Assembly: GCA_964016985.1 (NCBI GenBank) | Contig: OZ024836.1 | Coordinates: 38,312,803 to 38,376,802 of the forward strand | Source of the DNA: Anodontia alba | Lineage: Eukaryota > Mollusca > Bivalvia > Lucinida > Lucinidae | DNA length: 64,000 nucleotides | Direction: 5' to 3' | In this document: positions 55,432 to 64,000 of the stretch, in pieces | How positions within the stretch are numbered: the first letter of the stretch is position 1 | How the letters are laid out: every line of letters begins with the position of its first letter | Notes under the pieces: generated by a model | Databases searched by the model: none | Seen by the model: the letters and a program-made list of their open reading frames with translations, nothing else | Told to the model about the DNA's origin: nothing | Program-made: the position numbers and the translations under genes

Positions 55432-55620
55432 CAGTAAAACCTGTGTAGGAGAGCCATCTTCTAGACTGACTTTAAATAGTGGTTGATGTGGAAAAAGTTG
55501 TCTGTCTTATAAAGTTGTGCTAGCAAAAGTACATGACATGTACCTTTATAAGATAACCACCTTTCAACATCAACCACTAAGGTCAATTTCAAAGGTGGTT
55601 GTCTTACACAGGTTTTACTG
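55432..55620. mobile_element. Family E MITE, complete, TA-flanked
   Basis: 189 bp from 'cagtaaaacctgtgtaggag' to 'gtcttacacaggttttactg', with TA at 55430-55431 and 55621-55622. Inner words 'agtggttgatgtgg' and 'caacatcaaccact' are inverted. The orientation of its inside is opposite to the copy at 31279. Confidence 0.87.
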
Positions 55621-55798
55621 TAGTATAGTGTGGTCTCAAGCAAAGTCAGCATAGCTACTGAAACAAAACATTATGCATACATACAAAGAAAAATTATCGC
55701 TGCAAATATTATTTGTTCAGGTTTTGCATACTTAAAGCTGTATAATGACATTAAACTAATCAATTAGTCAAAACGGGAACATCCATAAAACTACGTTT

Positions 55799-56066
55799 CA
55801 TTACGAAAACACGCCTATTCAAATATACTGAGAATTTTACCACCAAAAAATGAAAACTTTCAGATGAAAATTTCTGATAGTTTTCATATTTCTGCTCAAA
55901 ACATAGATTGTGGGTACTTGTTAGAACCGCCTCGCCGAGGCGGTTCTAACACGTACCCACAATCTATGTTTTTGAGCAGAAATAAGAAAATTAATATAAA
56001 TCCCTGTAAACCCCAGTTTACTGTACAAAAATAGGGTTTAAGGGAGTCAGGCGTGTTTTCGTGATG
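55799..56066 (+). mobile_element. HP280 copy
   Basis: Complete except for a roughly 10-bp loss near the right end ('agggagtcaggcgtgttttc'). The hairpin is near-perfect. Confidence 0.9.
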
Positions 56067-56069
56067 TGA

Positions 56070-56838
56070 ATCATCATGCTCAGTTAGGTTCTTTCGTTTC
56101 TTCCGACTTTGCTGCAATTTTTATAAACATGCATGATTGGGCAGTGAATTTAATCTAAGACACTTTCTTTGCCTATATTGCTTTTCCATTTAATTTAAAG
56201 AACCTTCCGAAAGTGAGATACTTTTAAAGGAATGTATATTATGCAAAGGACCAAATGGTATACACCAATAGCTAAAACTCTTTGAAAAGAGGCAATACGT
56301 TCAGATCAGTGTGATGTCTCGTAGTTATTCATCTTGATGGTAAGTAATGGCAACTGTTTTAAATCCAGTGTGACAGTTTGTATCTGAATGTCCCTTTAAA
56401 CAAATGCAAAAGCTAGATAGCAATATATATTGCAGTTTATAGCAGTTGTATTTTCTTTTGAACAATTGTCGTCTTCTTTCACTATGGCTGCACGTGTTTA
56501 AAACATTATTCGTAGTAGATATCACTACAACACACAAGATATTATCGTATTTTCATTTCCATTTTAATATGTCTGGCTAGGAACCAATGGCAAATGGACC
56601 AATATTCAGTAGAAGAAAAACGCAGTTCACCCCCCGCTGATTTGGTTCGGTTATAATAAAAATACCTGTATTTTTGGCATGCATCATAAACAGAAATCCG
56701 ATTCTATTATTGCATGACATATTTTTTTCTTTGAACTTGTAGCAGAGATTGATTTTACGCCAGGAACCGCTGCTATTTCTTTGAAACGCGAAACTGCAAA
56801 AAAATATTCCGTATTGTATTAAAACTGAGTTGATCTTA
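56070..56838. other. Unassigned AT-rich sequence
   Basis: No gene or repeat was recognised. Confidence 0.4.
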
Positions 56839-56839
56839 C

Positions 56840-57187
56840 ATAGAGGGAGGATTCTATTCATACATATGGCTTTTCCTTGGTATCTCCGTATTATCAGAGT
56901 TCTTTTCTTAAGAGGAATTTGACACTTTTTTTAAACTGAAATGTATTGGAATGCCTATTCATAGTTTAATTAAGAGGTAAACAAACACTTTCAGGTGCCA
57001 ACTTTCAAATCATATTTCCTACCTTCTGAAAAGGATTTTCATTCGAAATGATAGAGGAAGGATTCTGTTCAGTAAATATAGTTTTTCCTAGGTATCTTCG
57101 TATTATCAGAGTTCTTCCAAAGAGGAATTCGGCACTTTAATTTATACTGAAATATATTGAGATGCCTATACACACTGTAATTAAGGG
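56840..57187. repeat. Two diverged copies of a 135-bp segment around a C fragment
   Basis: 'gtatctccgtattatcagag' (near 56880) and 'gtatcttcgtattatcagag' (near 57092) lie in parallel copies 56840-56972 and 57052-57187, about 210 bp apart. A family C fragment (56987-57050) lies between them. Confidence 0.75.
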
Positions 57188-57189
57188 TC

Positions 57190-57305
57190 CGATTTGGGTC
57201 TACAATGTTTGCTCAGGCCTGTCTGTTCTAATATTTTAGGTTATTACGGCCAGTCAGCGGCCTGTCTCGCCGAATAATTAGGGTAAATAAGGTGCCCATT
57301 TTTTT
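57190..57305. repeat. Family B piece (CAGGCCTGTCTGT)
   Basis: 'gctcaggcctgtctgttcta' and 'cggcctgtctcgccgaataa', then 'ttagggtaaataagg', give two side-by-side variants of the same motif. Confidence 0.55.
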
Positions 57306-57309
57306 CCAT

Positions 57310-58045
57310 TGTTTTTCTGCATGAGGGCTGACAGTGCATTAGGCTAATTGAATTACATTTAATGAGGCGTTTGACACGAACACAGTCCAATGCCAAACAG
57401 TGCAATCTATGGTCAGACGCTGTAGTTTGCTGACATAGGAAACAAGAATCCAAGGCTTGCGTATGGAATACGATAGCCTTAATGGCCATGATAACATTTT
57501 AAGTTTATTTTCATAACTGTGTAACTTCCAAATACTCATACGTCACACAGGTAGATTTACAAACAATAATTAATCAAAGCTTAATAAGATAAGTAATCAT
57601 GATTTGTATTCCACAGACGATATTTTTCAGACGCCACCTTAGTAAGGACGTTTGGTTCCTCGAAATCAAACCTGGCTGGTGACAAAACGAGCCCCGTCCT
57701 GGTAAAGAGTCGTTATAGCATACGCGAACAGCAAACGTTCAGGCGAGCCTGTGCATCCGCACAGTCTCGACAGAACCTCAGCTGTTAGTTGCAAATGCGG
57801 CAGGCAAGGGAAACTTCAGCCAAAGAACATGTAGCCTCACTAACGGAACGGGCATGAGCACTGGCGCAGATCAAGTGCCAAGATCGAACACACACACACC
57901 TACGCACGCAGGCAGGCACACAATACTACTACTTATAACAATGATACATTATCTTAACACCTCTATATGAAATGTGAAATACTTTTTACTGTTCAGACAT
58001 TTGTAACCTAAAATATTGATCTATGTTGTGGGTGTAGTGGCGCTT
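57310..58045. other. Unassigned, weak family B trace
   Basis: 57740-57790 ('gcgagcctgtgcatccgcac', 'agtctcgacagaacctcagc') recalls family B. A short (CA)n is at 57889-57898. No gene was found. Confidence 0.4.
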
Positions 58046-58152
58046 CCCAGTCAGCATTCTACGTAAATCTATATCGGGCCGTCATCCGCCCGTCAGGGTA
58101 GCTGACGGGCCGATGACGGCCCGATGTAAATTTACGTAGAATGCTAGCTGGG
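58046..58152. repeat. Fold-back element, family L (complete copy)
   Basis: 107 bp. The left arm 'cagcattctacgtaaatcta' and 'tatcgggccgtcatc' faces 'gatgacggcccgatg' and 'tttacgtagaatgctagctg' around 'gtcagggtagctgac'. It is nearly a perfect inverted repeat. Confidence 0.85.
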
Positions 58153-58423
58153 TTCCTATGAGTCCTTTTGAAACAGAGAATACACAAAAGAACGAGATTC
58201 GGACTTATTGAGTCTCTTCACGTACATCAGTGTACTTTGCAAGGCAAATGCAATAATAACACAAATATTATAAAGCAAAACTGAAATGAAACTCTGAATT
58301 TATACCCGATCTTAAAGCTAGCCGAGAAAACTTGACACTTTACGTGTTTTCGATCTATTACGTCTGTTACTGCTTTCAAGGGTCATTCTGCTTTGAATCT
58401 ATTTCAAGTTTTACCATCCACGC

Positions 58424-59240
58424 GGCACAGACAGTCACATACAATTTTCAAATCGGGCGTGCCATGCACAGGCAGTCACAGGCAGTCACATGGAATCTGT
58501 ACACCAAGCTTATCAGGTGTTTATCCATTCTTGTGGCACAGACAGCCACATGGAATATGCACACCAGTCTAATCATGTATTTTTCCATCCTCGTGGCATG
58601 GACAGTCACATGATATTTACACATCAGGCTTATCATGTATTATTCAATTCTCGTGACACATACAGTCACTTGGAATTCGCATACCAGTCCATCATATGTT
58701 TTATTTTTGCATCCTCGTGTGGGGCACACCCAGTCACATGGGATTTAATCACCAGTCTTCACATGTACTTTTCCATCCTCGTGACACAGACAGTTACATG
58801 GTTGGTCAGGCGGGAGTTTAACTATAAAGGCCATGCCAAGGCTGTCAGTAACCTAATTATATTATTTTCCTGTGCAGACTTAGTCCTTCAGGCCATTAAC
58901 AATACTTGTGTACATCCTTTTGCCAGAAACTGACATCTGCCTTTCGTGAATTTTGCACACCAAACTTATCCTGTCCTGTTTCATACTCGCGACACAGAGA
59001 GCAACATGAATTTTTATCTTTGGCTTATCATGTTCTTTTCCATCCTCGCCGCACAGGCAGTAACATGGATTTTTTTCATGCTTGGCTTATCGTGTACTTT
59101 TCCATCCTCGCCGTACAGAGAGTCACATGGAATTTGCACCCCAGACGTATCATGTACTTTTGTATCTACGAGGCACAGGCAGTAACATGTTTGTTTCACA
59201 CCAGACTTATCATGCACTTTTCTGGCCTCGCTGCCACACA
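58424..59240. repeat. Tandem array, period about 60 bp
   Basis: About 13 units of the type 'gcacagacagtcacatggaa' plus 'tttgcacaccagacttatca' plus 'tgtacttttccatcctcgtg' follow each other, with one longer unit near 58800-58950. Because 60 is a multiple of three, frames of 93-147 codons run through it on both strands. No protein signal supports them. Confidence 0.9.
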
Positions 59241-59264
59241 TGGAATGTTCGCAATAACGTGGAA

Positions 59265-59345
59265 TGTTCAGATGCGCAGGCTGATCTGAATCTTTGCTGA
59301 GCGCACATGTCCGAAGGTAATTATTCTGACGTAGCGGCTCATATA
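59265..59345. repeat. Family B fragment
   Basis: 'cagatgcgcaggctgatctg' and 'gctgagcgcacatgtccgaa', then 'ggtaattattctgacgtagc'. Confidence 0.6.
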
Positions 59346-59355
59346 GTGAATGGAT

Positions 59356-59634
59356 CATAGCACGAAAACATGCCTATATAATTTTGACCCCCTTAAATCA
59401 CACTTTTATATAGTAAAATTGGGGTTTACAGGAGTATACTTTATTTTTCTTATTTTTGCTCAAAACCAATGGGTACTCCTTACAACCGCTTCGCCGAGGC
59501 GGTTCTAACGAGTACCAACAATCTATGATTTTAGTAGAAATATGCAAAATATTAGAGTTTTTTTATCTGCAAATTTTCAGTATCTGGAGGTGAATTTTTC
59601 TATATATTTGAATAGGCGGCGTGTTTTCGTAATG
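59356..59634 (-). mobile_element. HP280 copy
   Basis: Complete in length. The end has a small insertion (CATAGCACGAAAAC) and the first arm is shortened ('caaaaccaatgggtactcct'), so the hairpin is imperfect. Confidence 0.87.
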
Positions 59635-59639
59635 ATGTT

Positions 59640-60226
59640 TAGCAAACTGCAACTGAAAATCAACAGACCTTGATTTGCCGATGCCAAAATGTATCAAGCG
59701 TAGTTTGTTTGTTTTTTCTGCATCTCGATGTGTCATTTATTTTTGTTTATCACTTTACTGCAGCTGCAACTATTTTTGATCTGTAGTGATTAAGTTGAAT
59801 TTCCGTTTCATTCGAAACAAACTCTTGCAGTGAACAACACCTTTTAGCCGTAAGCCACCAATAAAAGACCAACTCATTCTGAGCACCAGGGCAGTTCTTT
59901 AGCTCAAGGTAAATAAAACAATTTTCTTAAGTCAATATTGACAGCTCGTGTAAGGCGGGTATGGGCGAAGGACAAACTATTGACAAGGAAATAGCTCCGT
60001 TGTATGCGGCAAACGTGAAGTACACGAAGAATACCTCGGTATCAATGCATTATCCAGTTTTACTGTCATGTCTAAACACGTCATCAATTCGTAGGGCAAT
60101 GCCAGCCAAATTTTATCTGTCATCTTACGCGCGCATACAGGCAACTCCCCTATCGGATCGCTTGCCTTATTCAAATCTAGGCTGTAGATGCCCCTCCCAT
60201 CACAACAACTGATTACTGCGCGTTTC
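59640..60226. other. Unassigned sequence
   Basis: No gene or repeat was recognised. Two overlapping frames on opposite strands (59961-60212 and 59977-60174) show no motif. Confidence 0.4.
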
Positions 60227-60508
60227 CATTACGAAAACACGCCTATTCAAATATATAGAAAATTTTACCTCCAGAAACATAAAATTTTCAGATAAAAAAA
60301 AATCTGATATTTTTCATATTTCTGCTCAAAAACATAGATTGTGGGTAGTCGTTAGAACCGCCTAGCCGAGGCGGTTCTAACGAGTACCCACAATCTATGT
60401 TTAGAGCAGAAATAAGAAAAATAATGTATACCACTGTAAACACCAGTTTGACTATATAAAAGTGGGGTATAAGGGGGTCAAAATTATATAGGCATGTTTT
60501 CGTGATGC
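60227..60508 (+). mobile_element. HP280 copy
   Basis: Complete, 282 bp. The hairpin has two single mismatches (GGGTAGTCG against CGAGTACCC; GCCTAGCCGAGGC). Confidence 0.9.
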
Positions 60509-60571
60509 TGGTAAGACTTCCCAGATAAGAAGACTTAATACACATGGTACTTTTTTGCCATTGCTGCCAAG

Positions 60572-60732
60572 AGTGACGTTTGTGACTTCCTGTCTGTTAT
60601 ACTGCACACCAAACCCCTTTTGAAAGGCATCTACTCTAAAAGGAAGGAATTTGCTCCCCTCTTTTCTTTTAGATTAGACTACTTTACAGAGAGGTAAGCA
60701 AAAACACTTTGACAGACCTTCCTCCCCAGTAA
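60572..60732. repeat. Family C palindromic repeat, copy
   Basis: 'gtttgtgacttcctgtctgt' and 'gcatctactctaaaaggaag' face 'ttcttttagattagactact' and 'gacagaccttcctcccc'. Confidence 0.65.
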
Positions 60733-60945
60733 TTGAATCCATTGACCTTAAATTATTTCATATGCTGTACGATCTGCTTGGCATTGGGCAGCGTTTGGTT
60801 GGAGAAGTTCCATTTCTGAAAAATAGATATGTCAATTATATTCGTGAAATCCAAACTTTAAAATAGTACATACTTTATCACGTGCCAATGAGGACTGTAC
60901 CGCAAATGACGTATGAGTATGCTAAGTCAAACTGGAACTTCAAGC

Positions 60946-60950
<5 letters not shown>

Positions 60951-60990
<40 letters not shown>
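60951..60990. repeat. (CA)n microsatellite
   Basis: About 20 uninterrupted CA units. Confidence 0.97.
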
Positions 60991-60992
<2 letters not shown>

Positions 60993-60994
60993 CG

Positions 60995-61438
60995 TCAGCA
61001 CAAACTCAAATGCATGTACGCTTAGATTAGACTTCATGCTATTCTCTGAAAATATTCAGCGAAGTGCTTCATGTACAATATTTATCGTACTATGTAGTTG
61101 GGATTATCATGCTTCAACGACTGGTATTTATTTTGCTCTGGTTTGATGTTTTACTGTATTGATCCTTGGAATAAGAGGACCGCTAAAACTGTTTATAGCC
61201 GGTCCTTGTTCAGTTCTAAGGACGAGGGAGCCCATATACAAATTTTAGCACCCCATACCTCAAAAGGTTTTCTGTGGTCCACTTTCTATTGCCGTTCTTG
61301 ATCGTTCTATTTCCGAGCCTGTGCCATTTTCTGTAGCCATTTCATGTCACTAAATTGTACAATTGTACATTAGAGTTTGCTTCACACCCACCTACTCGTC
61401 ACCTTGACCATAGTCTACTTGTTTCGAATACCTGAGAG
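60995..61438. other. Unassigned sequence
   Basis: No gene or repeat was recognised. Confidence 0.4.
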
Positions 61439-61440
61439 TA

Positions 61441-61652
61441 CACCACAACCTCTTTATAATGCTATTGTTGGGGTCCATAGAATAAACCGTGTTAGTTAAA
61501 CAACCGTGTTATATTCAAACAAAAAAAGTATAGATTATATTATAAAAATGACCATTTTTTCAATAGAATCTATACATTTTGGGATCCATCTTTGAACCGT
61601 GTTATATCCCAAACCGTGCTATAACGAACCGTGTTATAAAGAGATTGTAGTG
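61441..61652. mobile_element. MITE with CTCTTTATAACACGG-type ends
   Basis: 212 bp. The left end 'caccacaacctctttataat' and the right end 'ttataaagagattgtagtg' are inverted repeats, and AACCGTGTTATA recurs inside four times in both halves. TA precedes it (61439-61440) and TT follows, which may be a mutated TA. The type resembles pogo/Tigger-derived MITEs. Confidence 0.7.
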
Positions 61653-61654
61653 TT

Positions 61655-62190
61655 TATGAGGCGGTGATATTTGTATCATTTGGGAAAATTCCTAGTCACT
61701 AATATAAAATCTTTTTTTTTTCTCATTTTTGATGCTATATTTAAGTTATAGCTGTGAAAGTGATTGCTTAGCTAATGATGGCGTTAGGCAATTGCATTCA
61801 CAGAAGCAAGTTTAGTAGCGTTCAACATGCATTTAACATATCATACACAAGTATCACCAGTTATCATCTTTCATACCTACTTGTATCATTTAATGAGCGT
61901 TTCACGTTCTATTAGCACAGACAGACGATTATGTTTGACAGACAGGTGGATCAGTATTAAGTGATATGTGCATCAATGCTTTGAAATCAGCATTTGTTTG
62001 ATTTGTATCACCTTCAGATCTTATCAACACAGCAGGATAATAAAGATTTCGATTACAGTGACTCCTGTGGTGTTATTTCTCTCTATAATAGTGTTTCCTT
62101 GTTAGACTAATGTCTGCTTAGTTTCATTATTTCTCATATAAATCTTGATGCGTTCAGGACTCCCAAGTTAGAAATGAGCTGCAACGTGAG
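61655..62190. other. Unassigned AT-rich sequence
   Basis: No gene or repeat was recognised. Confidence 0.4.
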
Positions 62191-62194
62191 AAAT

Positions 62195-62415
62195 AGTACC
62201 TTTCAACATGTGCTTCCAAGGCTGACTCAAATAAGCCTGCGCATCCGTGCAATCTGATCAGAGTCTCCGTTGTCCGCATGAAGAAACTAAGCATTCTTGG
62301 CTATCCAAAATGCACCCAGTAAACATTCCGATCACACTGCGCAAATAGGCAGGCTGATCCGAATCGTCTCCGTGCGCAAATGTCCGCAGCTACCTTTACT
62401 GAGATTGCGGCTTAA
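62195..62415. repeat. Family B, fuller copy
   Basis: 'taagcctgcgcatccgtgca', 'atctgatcagagtctccgtt', 'gtccgcatgaagaaactaag' and 'ccaaaatgcacccagt', to 'gcgcaaatgtccgcagctac'. It matches 7915-8095 in order and extends it at the right. Confidence 0.7.
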
Positions 62416-62419
62416 ATAA

Positions 62420-63535
62420 GCTTTCATCTTAACTGTTAAACGCAAGATTAAATAGTGACATAATCACACCCAATTCTTTTAATATCCGGTTTCTATATTC
62501 ATTCATATTTATTGATCTGAGTATTGGATAGCATGATGATCTTCGCATGAAGATAAAACACCTATTCAATTTATTCTCGCACATGCCAAGACGTTTCGAC
62601 ATGAAACTAGCGAAAAACACAGGTATATCGAGATCGAGTACAGCAAATTAACTTTGTAGCTCAACGCTTTAAGCTCATGCTATTTCATGCCATTGAACTG
62701 GCCAAGTCATACTGAATCTGTTATTTTTAGAACTTGTATTTAAGCCAGCACATGAGAAAAGCGTACTTACGACATAGGCAAGCCTGCGCATAAGCACAGC
62801 ATTTACTTTTCGCAGACGTGTAGTAGAGACATTGAGAAAGCTTCAAGCACAAAACACATGTCTGTAGCCCAAATAGGGAACAGTTAATGCACAATTGAAG
62901 TTCCACAAACCAGAATAATATAAGGCCATATTTTTTGCGTGCCGACTCATTTTTTTCCTTTATTTTCAACGGAATAATCAATAATCTAGGTAGTGCATAC
63001 GATCAAAACAGTCGAAAATGCATTTCAATGTAATTTGTAAACCGTTGATATTTTTTCCTGAAGCCAATTTGTCTGATACTGAAGATCAAATACATTTGCT
63101 ATAGCATCTTGTCACGTCAGTGACGTTAACAGCCGTAATAAACTTTTAACTGCTAAAATATTAAAACACGCTTATCTGAATCATAAACTTCGTGCAACTT
63201 TATCTTTACATTTGCGTAAGGATTATGAGTCATTTTCTAAATATTACGTTGGCTTGAGACAATTTCTTCAACAGGGTCTATCGGAACCCAAGTTTTATAA
63301 CAAACAGTACAAAAGGAGAGCTGTTGGTTAATCTGACACAAGTCCAACTAATATTACAATAAATATCCGATCTGCATAGGGACGCCCTAACTCATTAGTA
63401 GATCAAAAAACAAAATAATATATAAAAGTTTGTTACCACCATTCCCAAACAAAAAAATGAAAAACGAGCCCAAAGTAGAGTAAAAGAAAACAACTAGTGA
63501 AACCATGACGACCAAGAACAAAATATAAGTAAAGA
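62420..63535. other. Unassigned, with one low-copy repeat
   Basis: 63110-63150 ('gtgacgttaacagccgtaat') matches 33935. No gene was found. Confidence 0.4.
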
Positions 63536-63539
63536 CACC

Positions 63540-63695
63540 CAGGTCATGGCACAGTCAGGAAGCAGAGCCCTCCCGAGGCAACAAAGAAAAGAGAGCTGAG
63601 GAACGAAAAATCACACCACAGGTGCCACATATGAAATCATAGACGCACAAACAAAGATCAACTGCAACAGAGAAACCGCCTTGGAACGGTCAACA
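63540..63695 (-). repeat. Family G2, reversed copy
   Basis: 'acccaggtcatggcacagtc' and 'ctcccgaggcaacaaagaaa', then 'gaaaccgccttggaacggtc', are the G2 words in reverse order relative to 54168-54425. The CCGTTCCAAGGCGGT head links G2 with family G. Confidence 0.6.
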
Positions 63696-63847
63696 CGAAA
63701 CCTATGGGGGTGGGTGATGTGGGAAATTTAAACTAGTTTTCCTAGTTTCGCGCGACACATCGCCCTTAAATCTGATGCAGTTCCAAAATACAAGTATATG
63801 TCCGGTCCACAAAGGGGTCCTCTACCTCATCTGTGTAACGTTACAGT

Positions 63848-63848
<1 letters not shown>

Positions 63849-63914
<66 letters not shown>
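63849..63914. repeat. (CA)n microsatellite
   Basis: About 33 uninterrupted CA units. Confidence 0.97.
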
Positions 63915-63916
<2 letters not shown>

Positions 63917-64000
63917 TGAAGAAACAAAGCGAAAGGGTCAATGGCGATCTGAAGCCAAAACACAAGAAAACCACAAATACGACCACGATGAGCCCGACCA

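Noticed and set aside
58332..59289. Histidine-rich repeat protein frames
   Set aside because: Produced by the 60-bp array on both strands, with frames that break and shift from unit to unit.
4414..60508. CRISPR array made of the repeated palindromes
   Set aside because: Copies are about 280 bp, dispersed over 56 kb in both orientations, with no regular spacers or cas-like genes, in an animal-like genome.

Overview
The window looks like a gene-poor, AT-rich, repeat-packed piece of an animal genome. The best guess is a bivalve or other mollusc. The reasons are tRNA-headed SINEs ending in a 'GGGCCGTAAAACC' plus A/CAAA-rich tail, degenerate non-LTR retrotransposons with AP-endonuclease and reverse transcriptase domains, a Tc1-like element, and many short TA-flanked or fold-back elements. 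The assignment rests on familiarity with such repeats, not on a search. I found no host protein-coding exon, tRNA, rRNA, operon, promoter or CRISPR array I could defend. Almost every open frame here is a chance frame in a repeat or a fragment of a transposon protein.

Layout. 1-7 kb: a tandem duplication, a LINE 3' tail, a pogo-like MITE, the first copy of a dominant hairpin element (here called HP280), and a 1.1-kb minisatellite (period about 30 bp). 7-20 kb: a complete SINE with target-site duplications, a partly self-complementary repeat array, copies of a dispersed family (here called G), a 5'-truncated LINE with a SINE inserted in its 3' UTR, and several fold-back elements. 20-26 kb: (TA)n and (GT)n microsatellites, then a nearly full-length but broken minus-strand LINE (endonuclease, RT, zinc finger) and a palindromic array. 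27-32 kb: another array, three HP280 copies in a row, a second intact SINE in one half of a local duplication, and a nested MITE cluster with an empty-site comparison. 33-48 kb: more HP280 and G copies, a 31-bp-period array, and a 1.2-kb Tc1-like element with 241-bp inverted repeats. 49-64 kb: more of the same families, a 60-bp-period array and CA microsatellites.

The strongest signal not covered by a standard label is HP280. It is a family of about 280 bp with terminal inverted repeats and a roughly 50-bp-arm central hairpin. About 16 near-complete copies lie in both orientations, with two one-arm deletions and three fragments. One fragment carries matched changes in both arms. HP280 is the most numerous of many unrelated fold-back families here, so hairpin-forming DNA is the main theme of the window. 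Family letters (B to L, HP280) are labels made for this annotation only. Boundaries of dispersed repeats are approximate unless a target-site duplication or inverted-repeat end is stated.
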